Below, in pieces: positions 8,333 to 16,502 of a stretch of DNA of 64,000 nucleotides. The DNA is taken from the NCBI RefSeq assembly GCF_030372065.1, contig NZ_JAUDEA010000002.1:1-64000 (forward strand), written 5' to 3'. How positions within the stretch are numbered: position 1 is the stretch's first letter; each line of letters starts with the position of its first letter. Source of the stretch: Thermophilibacter provencensis (GTDB lineage Bacteria > Actinomycetota > Coriobacteriia > Coriobacteriales > Atopobiaceae). Made by a program: the position numbers and the translations under genes. The notes below the pieces were generated by a model, which was given only the letters and a program-made list of their open reading frames with translations, ran no database searches and was not told the DNA's origin.

Positions 8333-9314
8333 ATGTGGGTAGACGGTGGCCCTTGGAGACCCCGCAGATGCGCGCAATGAGGCGCACCATGACCGTTTCC
8401 TCTTCCTGGCCGCTCTTGAGCGCACGCTCGGCCTCGGCACAAAGGCCGAGAAGACCCTCGAGCTCGCCCTCGGAAAACGAGCGCGCCCAACGGGCGTGGT
8501 TTCTTACCTGCCAGTCCTGCTTCTTCAGCTCTGTGGCGAGGGCGTGACCCTGCCCGCGCGCCTCGAGCGAGCGCGCGCAGACGAGCTCGCGAAGCCTGCC
8601 CACGATGAGCGAGAGCAAGCCAAGGGAGGAGCCGTCGAGCAGGCGATACAGTGCCAGGGCGCGGTGCGCGTCGCGCCCGGAGAGCCGGTCGAGAAACTCC
8701 CAGGGCTTGACCTCCGCCACGCGCGCCACGTTCTTCTCGACAAAGGGCCTGGTGATTGTTCCGGTGCTGCCAAGGAGCACCGCGAGCGTGGCAATCTGCG
8801 TGTCGAGCATCGTCGTGGACTCTCCCACGCGGGCGACGAGCTCGGTTGCCGCGTCGGATGCGATTGAGACCCCATGCGTCTGGGCGAGCTTCTGAACGTA
8901 GGGAGGCAGGTCCCTTCCCTTCTTGGCGGCGCACTCGATCACCGACTTGGGCCCCACCTTGGCGACCGCCTTGTAGAGTCGCGTCGTCTTTGCGAGCGTC
9001 GTCGCAACGAGCGCGAGCGTGCAGCTCTCGTTGGGGTTACCGAGATACTCGACGATGGCCTCGGAAACGGCCTTGGGGAGCTTCTCGGCATTCTCGATGA
9101 CCACCACGCGGCGGTCGCCCCCCATGGGTAGCGTGTTGAGTGAGGCGAGCACGCCCACCGGCTCGAGGTCACCGGAAGCCACCAACTCCTCTAGGTTAAA
9201 CGCGGAGAAGGGGCCGTCCACGCGTGCCTTGAGGCGCGTGACGGCCTGCTTGCGCTTGAGCTCGTCCGGCCCGACGATGAGGTACGCCGGGAGCAGCGCG
9301 GGCTTGTCTGCCAT
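8331..9314 (-). CDS. holA: DNA polymerase III delta subunit (clamp loader)
   Basis: A 327-residue clamp-loader subunit. It has the HolA pattern: N-terminal LLPAYLIVGPDELKRKQAV, the strand RRVVVIENAEKLP of the ATPase-like domain, the LVARVGEST segment of the lid domain, and a C-terminal collar domain (DRLSGRDAHRALALYRLL...LLSLIVGRLREL). In many Gram-positive genomes holA follows comEC and is next to rpsT, and the same order is seen here except for the TA pair between comEC and holA. Confidence 0.9.
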   Translation of the reverse strand: MADKPALLPAYLIVGPDELKRKQAVTRLKARVDGPFSAFNLEELVASGDLEPVGVLASLNTLPMGGDRRVVVIENAEKLPKAVSEAIVEYLGNPNESCTLALVATTLAKTTRLYKAVAKVGPKSVIECAAKKGRDLPPYVQKLAQTHGVSIASDAATELVARVGESTTMLDTQIATLAVLLGSTGTITRPFVEKNVARVAEVKPWEFLDRLSGRDAHRALALYRLLDGSSLGLLSLIVGRLRELVCARSLEARGQGHALATELKKQDWQVRNHARWARSFSEGELEGLLGLCAEAERALKSGQEEETVMVRLIARICGVSKGHRLPT

Positions 9315-9353
9315 GAGGCTCCTTCCTTGCCACCTGAACGGCAGCGTAGGCGT

Positions 9354-9659
9354 TTAGAGCAGGCGCGCGTAGTCCTGCTTTGAGTGAAAGATGCGAGCGA
9401 TCTCGACCGATTCCCCGCTCAAGCGATAGAGCAGAACGTAGCTGAGAAGGACCGCCTTGCGATACCCCTCCTCTGCGGCTCGCCCCTCCGTTGCACGGGG
9501 ATACATTTCCAGTGCTCGCGAGAGGTTTTCCACGACGTTGTCGAGAGCATCGAGAAAGCGCGTGGCGGCGCCACGGTTCCCAAGCGTCACCAGACAGTAG
9601 GCTACGATCTTATCCTTGTCCCGCTCGGCGGGCTCAGTAAAGGTGACGTCATAGGCCAT
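9354..9659 (-). CDS. RelE/ParE-superfamily toxin
   Basis: A 101-residue protein with the ParE/RelE pattern: MAYDVTFTEPAERD strand, a helical middle, EGYRKAVLLSYVLLYRL strands, and the typical end IARIFHSKQDYARLL. It starts at ATG 9657-9659, inside the antitoxin gene (11 bp overlap), which is usual for type II toxin-antitoxin pairs. Relatives either cut ribosome-bound mRNA or poison gyrase; which one applies cannot be told from sequence. The pair lies between comEC and holA, where most relatives have no gene. Confidence 0.82.
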   Translation of the reverse strand: MAYDVTFTEPAERDKDKIVAYCLVTLGNRGAATRFLDALDNVVENLSRALEMYPRATEGRAAEEGYRKAVLLSYVLLYRLSGESVEIARIFHSKQDYARLL

Positions 9660-9918
9660 AGCGATCACGTGTCCTCTTGATCGAATCCCTGGCATCTACC
9701 ACACGACCGTCACGAGAGGCCTCCTCGGCTTCGTCAAGAAGACGGTAGAGCTCGGCTCGGGCGCGCTCCATGCGCATCGCGTCAAGGAGCTCGATGGACA
9801 TCGCGGCAAAGGCCTCGCGCCCGTTGCGCGTCACGATGACGGGCTCGGGCGACTCCTCGACGATCCTCGCAAACTCCGTGGTGTTCTTGATCTCCTTGAT
9901 GGGTATGCACCTTGGCAT
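9649..9918 (-). CDS. Phd/YefM-type antitoxin
   Basis: An 89-residue protein. The N-terminal part (PIKEIKNTTEFARIVEE, PVIVTRNGREAFAAMS) is the Phd/YefM DNA-binding fold; the C-terminal half is a charged helix likely to wrap the toxin. The start ATG at 9916-9918 follows AGGGGG. A palindrome at 9933-9950, on top of the probable promoter, is the likely operator for autorepression. The gene overlaps the toxin gene. Confidence 0.85.
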   Translation of the reverse strand: MPRCIPIKEIKNTTEFARIVEESPEPVIVTRNGREAFAAMSIELLDAMRMERARAELYRLLDEAEEASRDGRVVDARDSIKRTRDRYGL

Positions 9919-9932
9919 TTCACACCCCCTTT

Positions 9933-9950
9933 GGGCCATGATTATGGCCC
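9933..9950. promoter_or_regulatory. Candidate TA operator
   Basis: GGGCCAT at 9933-9939 and ATGGCCC at 9944-9950 form a perfect dyad with a 4-bp centre, 14 bp upstream of the antitoxin start. On the minus strand it contains the -10-like CATAAT/TAATCA, with TTGAGT upstream inside the comEC 3' end. A dyad over the promoter is what is expected for Phd-type autoregulation. Confidence 0.6.
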
Positions 9951-9962
9951 CTAGTGTAGCAC

Positions 9963-12299
9963 TCAAAGCTCCTCCCCTCCTTGGCAGGTCACAACAGGCC
10001 CGGCCTCACCAGGCTCCACGGTGACGTCTCCCACGTCCTTGGTGCAGAGAAACACTGACCCAGCCTCCTCGAGCACCTCGACGCACACTGGATCTGGGTG
10101 ACCGTAGGCGTTGCCCTCCCCCGCACTTGCCACGCTCACCTCGGGTCGGAGCGTCCGTGCGAGATCGGACGTGAGGGAGGCCTCGGACCCATGATGGCCA
10201 ACCTTGAGGAAGTCGATATCACCCACGTCCCCGCGCACAACAGCGGCCCCGATCTCATCGCGCTCGGCATCCGCCGCAAGCAGCCCCGCGAGATGCCGGC
10301 TCCCCTGAGTGTAATCAAGGGAGAGCACGAGCGAGCCCTCGTTGCCCTCCCCTCCCGCGGGCTCAACGGGCGACACTGCCCGCAGCGCAAAGTCACCCAC
10401 AATGATGCGGTCTCCGTAGCTCAACTCCTCGATTCGCGTGCCCTCACCCAGCTGCGAGGCGTCCGTGCCCTCAGGAACAACGACCATTCCCACACTCACG
10501 ACGCCCTGCACGCCGTCAAGTCCCCCCGCATGGTCCGCATGCAGGTGCGTGAGCACCACGGCGTCGAGGTGAAAGACGTTATTCCTCGCGAGCGCCTCAA
10601 CAACGGCCTCACCGGGCCCCGTGTCAACAAGCACGGACGCCGCACCGTCTGTGATGAGAATCGCATCACCCTGCCCCACGTCAAGCACGCGCACGCAGGG
10701 CGGGGCAAGGAAGCGCCACCTCACAACGTGTGCCCCACCAAAGATCAGGAGAAGGCCGAGCAGGCACAGGATCGCCCGTCTCGTGACGCGGGGCCACCAC
10801 AGTAGCAGCGCCACCACAGCCGCTCCCAGCACAAGAAGACCCAGGCTCTCGTCCACGCTCACGGCAACGCAGGCCAAGGGAAGCCGTGCCAGACCGCGAA
10901 CCACCATCATGAGCACGCTGCCTATGGCGTCGCAGCCCACAAGCAGCAATGCCTGCGCAGGAGGAAACCATAAGAGTCCGGCGCATACGAGCCCCAGGGC
11001 AAGAAGCGCCGAGAAGAGCGGGGCGAGAAGGACGTTTGCCAGGGGCGCGATGAGTGAGAGCTGGGAGAAGGTCGAGCAGATGAGCGGGAGCGTGACTGCC
11101 TGAGAGACAAGCGTGAGTGCCAGCACCTCGCGTGCGTCCTCTTCGATTCTTCGCAGCGCCACAAAGAGCATCCCGTGAGTTCGCATTCCAACACCGGGAA
11201 CGCACACGCGCACGACATAGCGGGCGTAGCCCCCGAGCGCGCAGATGCCGCAGACGCACATGACCGAGAGCAGGTAGCCAAGTTGACCCGTCACCCCCGG
11301 GTTCACCAGTGCCATTGCAAGGGCAACTGCGCATACGGAGGAGAGCGGATGCGAGCGCCGACGGGCTGCTCGCGAAAGCTCCGCCACAAGGGACATTGCC
11401 CATGACCTCACCGCCGATGGCGGGGCCCCACAATAGACCACAAAAGAGCCGGTGATGATGAGAAGCGCCACCACCCGAAGGGGCACGGGAAGTCGCGCCC
11501 GATCAAGGGCCCAGCCCGCGAGTGCCGTGACGAGCACGAGGTGCCCACCAGAAACTGCCACAAGGTGAGAGACGCCGCATGCGGCAAAGAGCTCGCTCAG
11601 GCCCCGCTCCGCCATGGCGACGGTTGAGCCGCAGATCGTTCCGGCAAGCAGGGCCCGTGCGTCGGATGAGGAGGGCTCAAGGCGTGCGAGCGTCTCCTCG
11701 CGAAGGTCGAGCACCATACCCCACAGCCCATCCGCTGCCCGTCGCTCAAGGACGCTCACCGCCCGCACGGTACCCGCAAGCCCCTGGGCGCGCGATGACG
11801 CTCCCCACTCGTTGTCATCGTTTTCCGAGAAGCGCCCCACGACCCTCAGCGTTGTGCCAACGCGATGCCGCTCGTCAGATACGAGCCATACAGAGCCGGC
11901 GCTCCGTCCATCCCAGAGCGCGCTTGCCCTGCCCCTCCACCCGGAGGACCCCTTGCTCATGTCAGCATCCAGGAGAAACTCCCATGAGGAGACCGACGAG
12001 GCTCCCAAGCCTTGCGCAAGCGATGCCTGTTGCGCAAGCTCGAGGGAGCAGGCGCCAAGCGAGCAGGCAAGGGCGGCAAAAACGGGCAACACGAGCGTCA
12101 GAAGTCCGTCTCTACGCAGGGCGTGGACTGCAAAGACGCAAAGCGTGCCCAAACCAACGACAACGACCGCCCCAACACGTATCATCCGCAGGTCCGGACC
12201 GTTCCAGAGCACCATGCGCATGCAGCTCAGCGCGGCGAGAAGAGCCCAAAAGAGGGGCGGCAGCATCGGTCGTTCCGGGCGCTCGAGGGGCTCAGACAC
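9963..12299 (-). CDS. comEC: ComEC/Rec2 competence DNA channel
   Basis: A 778-residue membrane protein that carries single-stranded DNA across the membrane in natural transformation. It has an N-terminal OB-like region, the ComEC core with about ten helices (AGTICGSTVAMAERGLSELF, GVSHLVAVSGGHL), and a C-terminal metallo-beta-lactamase-like domain with HLHADHAGG and the GHHGSEAS motif, both needed for a metal site. The full length and intact motifs argue for a working protein. The GTG start overlaps the comEA stop by 8 bp, so the two are co-translated. Confidence 0.93.
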   Translation of the reverse strand: MSEPLERPERPMLPPLFWALLAALSCMRMVLWNGPDLRMIRVGAVVVVGLGTLCVFAVHALRRDGLLTLVLPVFAALACSLGACSLELAQQASLAQGLGASSVSSWEFLLDADMSKGSSGWRGRASALWDGRSAGSVWLVSDERHRVGTTLRVVGRFSENDDNEWGASSRAQGLAGTVRAVSVLERRAADGLWGMVLDLREETLARLEPSSSDARALLAGTICGSTVAMAERGLSELFAACGVSHLVAVSGGHLVLVTALAGWALDRARLPVPLRVVALLIITGSFVVYCGAPPSAVRSWAMSLVAELSRAARRRSHPLSSVCAVALAMALVNPGVTGQLGYLLSVMCVCGICALGGYARYVVRVCVPGVGMRTHGMLFVALRRIEEDAREVLALTLVSQAVTLPLICSTFSQLSLIAPLANVLLAPLFSALLALGLVCAGLLWFPPAQALLLVGCDAIGSVLMMVVRGLARLPLACVAVSVDESLGLLVLGAAVVALLLWWPRVTRRAILCLLGLLLIFGGAHVVRWRFLAPPCVRVLDVGQGDAILITDGAASVLVDTGPGEAVVEALARNNVFHLDAVVLTHLHADHAGGLDGVQGVVSVGMVVVPEGTDASQLGEGTRIEELSYGDRIIVGDFALRAVSPVEPAGGEGNEGSLVLSLDYTQGSRHLAGLLAADAERDEIGAAVVRGDVGDIDFLKVGHHGSEASLTSDLARTLRPEVSVASAGEGNAYGHPDPVCVEVLEEAGSVFLCTKDVGDVTVEPGEAGPVVTCQGGEEL

Positions 12300-12981
12300 A
12301 GATCATCGCCTCAAGCCTGGCAAACTTCTTCTCCCCAATGCCCGATACGCGCATGAGGTCCTCGGGTGCGGTGAAGGGGCCGTTTGCCTCACGGTCCTCG
12401 ACAATTGCCCGCGCCGTTGACTCCCCCACCCCCGGCAGCTCGTCAAGCGTCGCGACGTCTGCAGTGTTGATGTTGATGGGAGCGGAGTCGTTTGACTCAG
12501 TCCCTCCCGTAGAGGAGGCGGAAGAGGCCACGGCCTCATCCTCGGATGGTACGTGAATCTTCTCGCCGTCCGAAAGACTCGCGGCAAGGTTTATTGAAGC
12601 GGTATTGGCGTCATCACGCAGTCCGCCGGCGGCAAGAACGGCGTCGTTGACCCTGGAGCCCTCCGCGAGCTCGTAGACGCCCGGCGCGCCCACGGCGCCG
12701 TCCACGTGCACGAGAAGCGTTGCGGGGGCTTCCCGAGCGACCTCATCTTCTTCTGGGTCGACCGTCGTGTCCTCGTTCGTCTCGTTCGGAATCGTATCGG
12801 TTGACTGCTCGACGATCACGGGCTCGGCGCGCTCGATGAGCGAGCCACCGCCACGAGAGAGTACGACGGCAAGTGTCACAGCAACGACCGCGAGCGCCGC
12901 AACAACGCCTGCGGTCCACCGACCCTTGATCCCAAACTTCCTGAGTAGCCTTGCCCGATTCCTCTGCCTCTCTTGCGCCAT
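12292..12981 (-). CDS. comEA: ComEA DNA-binding competence protein
   Basis: A 229-residue protein. It has a short basic cytoplasmic tail, one membrane helix at about residues 22-42, an acidic linker, an SLBB domain (LLVHVDGAVGAPGVYEL, about residues 90-145) and a C-terminal double helix-hairpin-helix (ININTADVATLDELPGVGES, VSGIGEKKF) that binds double-stranded DNA outside the membrane. GAGGGGGTGG precedes the ATG. It is the first gene of a comEA-comEC operon; the pilus and comEC-partner genes are not in the window. Confidence 0.93.
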   Translation of the reverse strand: MAQERQRNRARLLRKFGIKGRWTAGVVAALAVVAVTLAVVLSRGGGSLIERAEPVIVEQSTDTIPNETNEDTTVDPEEDEVAREAPATLLVHVDGAVGAPGVYELAEGSRVNDAVLAAGGLRDDANTASINLAASLSDGEKIHVPSEDEAVASSASSTGGTESNDSAPININTADVATLDELPGVGESTARAIVEDREANGPFTAPEDLMRVSGIGEKKFARLEAMICV

Positions 12982-13081
12982 ATGACCACCCCCTCACTAG
13001 CGTGGAGGAAGTCAAAGGTGGCGGAATCAAGAATCACAAGATGCGGGTCGGGAAGCTTCCCCCTATCTGCCGCACAGCTCT

Positions 13082-13120
13082 CAAAAAAGAGATACGCCCT
13101 CGATTATGGGGGCGCATCTC
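13082..13120 (-). terminator. Rho-independent terminator of the mihF-gmk-rpoZ-thiI operon
   Basis: Read on the minus strand, GAGATGCGCCC pairs with GGGCGTATCTC and is followed by six T residues. It lies about 40 bp downstream of the thiI stop codon. Confidence 0.88.
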
Positions 13121-13162
13121 ATAAGGTCTCAAATGAGGTGCCGGTCGCTCGCGGAGCGTAGC

Positions 13163-14410
13163 CTACCGCTCGGCCCCAGAGAAGGGCTGGAGCTCGCGAT
13201 GGTGCTCCCGAAGCGTCCCCTTGGGGGCGTGATAGGAGGGGCACTGCGAGAAGTCCCTCCACTCGACGTTCTCCACGAGGTCGCTCACCATCCCCTCATG
13301 GTCAAAGCTCTCCCAGGCCTCGAGAACCTGGTCCATACGGGCATGGGTCTCGGGTCGACGGGGCATGAAGAGGGTGCAGCAGTCAGGGGCAGTCTGACAG
13401 GAGATGTCGTAGGTCCCAATCTCCTCGGCACGACGAATGATCTCCTGCTTGTCGGAGCCGATGAGCGGACGGAGCACTGGGATGGTCACGACCTCATTGA
13501 CGGCAGCGATGTTGTCGAGCGTCTGAGACGCCACCTGGCCGAGCGACTCTCCGGTCACGAGGGCCTTGGCACCCTCTAGCCGCGCGATGCGCTCGGAAAC
13601 CTGCATCATGACGCGGCGGTACATGATGATGCGAAGGCTCTGCGGAACGGCAAGCGAGATCTCGCGCTGCCGCTCGCCAAAGGGCACCACGTAGAGGCGC
13701 CCGACAATGCCTGCGGGAGCCAGCGCGTCTACAACGTCCTGACAGAGCCACTCGCTCGTGTCGGAGGTCATGGGGCGTCCCGAGAAGTGCACCGGGACGC
13801 AGATGGCGCCACGGCGCCCCACCATCCACGTGGCGACGGGAGAGTCAAAGCCACTCGAGAGCAGGGTGACGACCTTGCCGGCCGTACCCACGGGAAGTCC
13901 GCCCACGCCCGGCGCCGAGGCGGCATAGACATAGGTGCTTCCCTGAACCACATGCACCACGACCGTGAAGTCGGGATGATGCACGTCCACCTTCTTGTCG
14001 GGGAACGCCTCGCAGAGGGCGGCGCCCACAAGACGGTTCATGTCGAGGCTGTGCAGCTCGTAGGTTGTTGAGGAGCGACGCGCGTGCACCTTGAACGAGG
14101 AAAACTCCCCTGCCTCACCGAGCGCCTGGATGGCGGCGGTCACGTACTCGCGGTCGTCGAGGCCACACTTGTAGGCAAGCGAGACGCGCGCCACACCGGG
14201 CACGCGACGTATGGCGGCTGCAAGCTCCTCAGTTGCGCGGTGATCTGCGGTCTCCACAACAAGGTGCCCCGAGACGCGGCCGACATGAGAGATGTCAAAC
14301 ACGGACAGGGCACGATGAAGGTTCGTAACGAGCTGATTCTCAAACGTCGCGCGGTTCTTGCCCTTGAGGCCAATCTCGTGATAGTGAACGAGACAGAGTC
14401 TTTCGGTCAT
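13163..14410 (-). CDS. thiI: tRNA 4-thiouridine synthetase ThiI
   Basis: A 415-residue enzyme that adenylates and thiolates U8 of tRNA, and may serve thiamine thiazole synthesis. It has the N-terminal ferredoxin-like and THUMP regions (HYHEIGLKGKNRATFE), the PP-loop LLSSGFDSPVA and the AAANH-related C-terminal half with CCTLFMPRRPETHA. It ends without the rhodanese domain found in E. coli ThiI, as is normal for Gram-positive and actinobacterial forms. It is the last gene of an operon with rpoZ. Confidence 0.93.
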   Translation of the reverse strand: MTERLCLVHYHEIGLKGKNRATFENQLVTNLHRALSVFDISHVGRVSGHLVVETADHRATEELAAAIRRVPGVARVSLAYKCGLDDREYVTAAIQALGEAGEFSSFKVHARRSSTTYELHSLDMNRLVGAALCEAFPDKKVDVHHPDFTVVVHVVQGSTYVYAASAPGVGGLPVGTAGKVVTLLSSGFDSPVATWMVGRRGAICVPVHFSGRPMTSDTSEWLCQDVVDALAPAGIVGRLYVVPFGERQREISLAVPQSLRIIMYRRVMMQVSERIARLEGAKALVTGESLGQVASQTLDNIAAVNEVVTIPVLRPLIGSDKQEIIRRAEEIGTYDISCQTAPDCCTLFMPRRPETHARMDQVLEAWESFDHEGMVSDLVENVEWRDFSQCPSYHAPKGTLREHHRELQPFSGAER

Positions 14411-14418
14411 GCGCGCGC

Positions 14419-14703
14419 CTAGAGAACGATGGTGTTGGCACCCTTGATGTCCTCGTCAAACTCCTCCTTGACGAAGCTCAGGGTGTCGTCCTCGATCTCC
14501 TGCATGGCAATGGAGACGGGGTCCTTGCCAGAGGCGACGGTGGTGATGTCGTCAAAGTCCTGGATGGCGGTCACGCGAAGGTGCTGGCCGCGAACCATGT
14601 TGTTGATGTCGCAGGCGCGCTTGGACGCGATCGAGCAGAGCAGGAAGGGGTTGTGCTCGGTCTTGTCGAGCAGCGTGTCGATCTCGGGCTTGATAACGGA
14701 CAT
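14419..14703 (-). CDS. rpoZ: RNA polymerase omega subunit
   Basis: A 94-residue protein. KPEIDTLLDKTEHNPFLLCS and the following KRACDINNMVRGQ helix match the omega fold, which stabilises the beta-prime subunit. The start ATG at 14701-14703 is preceded by GGAGGT; the longer open frame upstream overlaps gmk and is not needed. gmk stops 1 bp upstream. The mihF-gmk-rpoZ order is characteristic of Actinomycetota. Confidence 0.9.
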   Translation of the reverse strand: MSVIKPEIDTLLDKTEHNPFLLCSIASKRACDINNMVRGQHLRVTAIQDFDDITTVASGKDPVSIAMQEIEDDTLSFVKEEFDEDIKGANTIVL

Positions 14704-14704
14704 G

Positions 14705-15286
14705 TTACTGGTGACCTCCGTCGTAGTTCTCGTATCGTTCAATCACATTCTGAAGCTCGACGCACGCTCGTTCAAGGTCATCATTAACAATGCGCACGTC
14801 ATAGCGGTCGGCATAGGCCATCTCGCCACGGGCGTTGGCAAGGCGCGTCTCGATGGATGCCTCGTCCTCGGTGCCGCGGCCGCGAAGCCTGCGCTCAAGC
14901 TCCTCGGAGCTCGGGGGCTCGATGAAGACGAGAACCGCATCGTGGATGGCCTGACGGACGTTGATGCCGCCCTGCACGTCAATCTCGAGAACGACGGAGC
15001 GGCCCTCCGAGATGACGCGTTCGACCTCCTGCCTGAGCGTTCCGTAGCGGTGCTCGTGGACCCATGCCCACTCAAGAAAGTCCCCGGCATCAACGTGGCG
15101 CTGGAACTCCTCATCGCTCATGAAGTAATAGGACGTTCCGTCAATCTCACCGGGACGCGGGGAGCGCGTCGTGGCAGAGACCGTCAGTCCCAGGCAGGAA
15201 ACACGCTCGCGCACGAGTGCAACGAGCGTGCCCTTACCTACGCCTGACGGTCCAGAGACGACGAAAATCCGAGCTCGTCTAGCCAA
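14705..15286 (-). CDS. gmk: Guanylate kinase
   Basis: GMP + ATP to GDP + ADP. The P-loop FVVSGPSGVGKGT sits about ten residues after the proposed TTG start at 15284-15286, giving 193 residues, the normal length. Other motifs are SATTRSPRPGE, the YYFM segment, and EIDVQGGINV. An ATG at 15367 in frame would add a 27-residue Ser/Ala-rich extension lying wholly inside mihF, which I think is spurious. The start is the least certain part of this call. Confidence 0.9.
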   Translation of the reverse strand: MARRARIFVVSGPSGVGKGTLVALVRERVSCLGLTVSATTRSPRPGEIDGTSYYFMSDEEFQRHVDAGDFLEWAWVHEHRYGTLRQEVERVISEGRSVVLEIDVQGGINVRQAIHDAVLVFIEPPSSEELERRLRGRGTEDEASIETRLANARGEMAYADRYDVRIVNDDLERACVELQNVIERYENYDGGHQ

Positions 15287-15287
15287 C

Positions 15288-15596
15288 TTACTTGGAGAGA
15301 GCCTCGACGAGCTGCTCGCGCTGACGGGCGCCGAGGCCCTTGACGCGACGGGTGGCGGAGATGCCAAGCTCGTCCATGATCTTGGCGGCCTTGGCCTTGC
15401 CGTAGCCAGGAAGGGACTCGATGAGGGTGGAGACCTTCATGCGGCTGGCGATGGGGTCATCGGAGTCGAGGACGTCCTCGAGGGTGACCTTGCCGCTCTT
15501 GATCTTCTCGCGAAGCTCGGCGCGCTCGTGACGGGCCTGGGCGGCCTTCTCGAGGGCGGCCTTGCGCTGCTCGTCGGTAAGCTGGGGTAGAGCCAT
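15288..15596 (-). CDS. mihF: Actinobacterial integration host factor (mIHF)
   Basis: A 102-residue DNA-binding nucleoid protein. The C-terminal half has the helix-two-turn-helix-like LPGYGKAKAAKIMDELGIS followed by RRVKGLGARQREQL, typical of mIHF and unlike the HU/IHF family of proteobacteria. The N-terminal half is a charged helix. The start ATG at 15594-15596 follows GGAGGA. It heads the mihF-gmk-rpoZ-thiI operon. It is a strong taxonomic marker for Actinomycetota. Confidence 0.93.
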   Translation of the reverse strand: MALPQLTDEQRKAALEKAAQARHERAELREKIKSGKVTLEDVLDSDDPIASRMKVSTLIESLPGYGKAKAAKIMDELGISATRRVKGLGARQREQLVEALSK

Positions 15597-15663
15597 GTGT
15601 TCCTCCAAACATCGTATAGAGCCAATGAGCCGCCCAACGCCGTGGGCAAACTCGCATCAACAT

Positions 15664-15692
15664 ACTATGCCCTTTGAGCTTTGGTTTTGCAA
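15664..15692 (-). promoter_or_regulatory. Promoter of the mihF operon
   Basis: On the minus strand, TTGCAA (15687-15692) and CATAGT (15664-15669) are separated by 17 bp, about 68 bp upstream of the mihF start. The region between this box and pyrF (to 15779) is AT-richer than its surroundings and holds no gene. Confidence 0.6.
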
Positions 15693-15779
15693 TACCTCTC
15701 TACCAAAAGTGCAGCTCACGGGGACAATACTCCACAAACGCAGCGCACTATGACAAATGCGCACGTCAGAGGGGCAATG

Positions 15780-16502
15780 TTACGCCATGATCTCGGCGCA
15801 GATGGCGTCAAACGCGGCCACCGGGTCGTCGGCTCCCGTGATGGGGCGGCCGATGACGAGCTTGGACGCGCCGGCGGCAAGCGATGCGGCAGGGGTCGCG
15901 ATGCGCTTCTGGTCGCCCACCTCGGCGCCGGCGGGACGGACGCCCGGCGTCACGATGAGGGCATCGGGGCCAAGAAGCGCGCGCATCTCGGCAGCCTCCT
16001 GCGGCGAGCACACGATGCCATCCGAGCCAGAGCCGTAGGCCAGGCTCGCAAGACGAGCGACCTCCTCGGCGACGGGGGACTCGACGCCGATCTCGGCCAG
16101 GGCGGCCTGGTCCATGCTCGTGAGGACGGAGATGGCAACCAGGCGGGTGCGGTCTCCGCCACGCTGCTCGGCCGCCTCCTCGGCGCCCTTGCGGGCCGCG
16201 GCGATCATCGCGGAGGAGCCCAGGCCGTGGATGGAGAGGATGTCGGCGCCCGTGAGGGAGGCAGCGCGGACGGCGCCCTGCACCTGGAACGGGATGTCGT
16301 GCACCTTGAGGTCAAGGAAGACGCGCAGGCCGCGCTCGCGCATCGCGTCCACGATGGCGGGACCCTCGGCAAAGAAGAGCGTCATGCCCACCTTGACCCA
16401 CGTTGCCTTGCCGGAGAGCATGTCGGCAAGCTCAAAGGCGCGCTCCTTCGAGCAGTCGAGGGCAATGATGACCTTGTCGCTTGCCTGTTCGTACGTCAGC
16501 AT
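15780..16502 (-). CDS. pyrF: Orotidine 5'-phosphate decarboxylase
   Basis: The last step of UMP synthesis. This 240-residue TIM barrel has KVIIALDCSK, the catalytic FLDLKVHDIP (D-x-K-x-x-D), TPGVRP and the C-terminal VIGRPITGADDP phosphate site. It follows pyrD with an ATGCTGA overlap and is the last gene of the pyrRBCKDF operon. Confidence 0.95.
   Translation of the reverse strand: MLTYEQASDKVIIALDCSKERAFELADMLSGKATWVKVGMTLFFAEGPAIVDAMRERGLRVFLDLKVHDIPFQVQGAVRAASLTGADILSIHGLGSSAMIAAARKGAEEAAEQRGGDRTRLVAISVLTSMDQAALAEIGVESPVAEEVARLASLAYGSGSDGIVCSPQEAAEMRALLGPDALIVTPGVRPAGAEVGDQKRIATPAASLAAGASKLVIGRPITGADDPVAAFDAICAEIMA

Noticed and set aside
9354-9659. Toxin start at 9695
   Set aside because: The extra 12 residues lie inside the antitoxin gene and do not fit the family; the ATG at 9657-9659 begins directly at the first strand.
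14705-15367. Longer gmk from the ATG at 15367
   Set aside because: The extra 27 residues lie wholly inside mihF and are Ser/Ala-rich with no similarity to guanylate kinases; the P-loop position fits the TTG at 15286.
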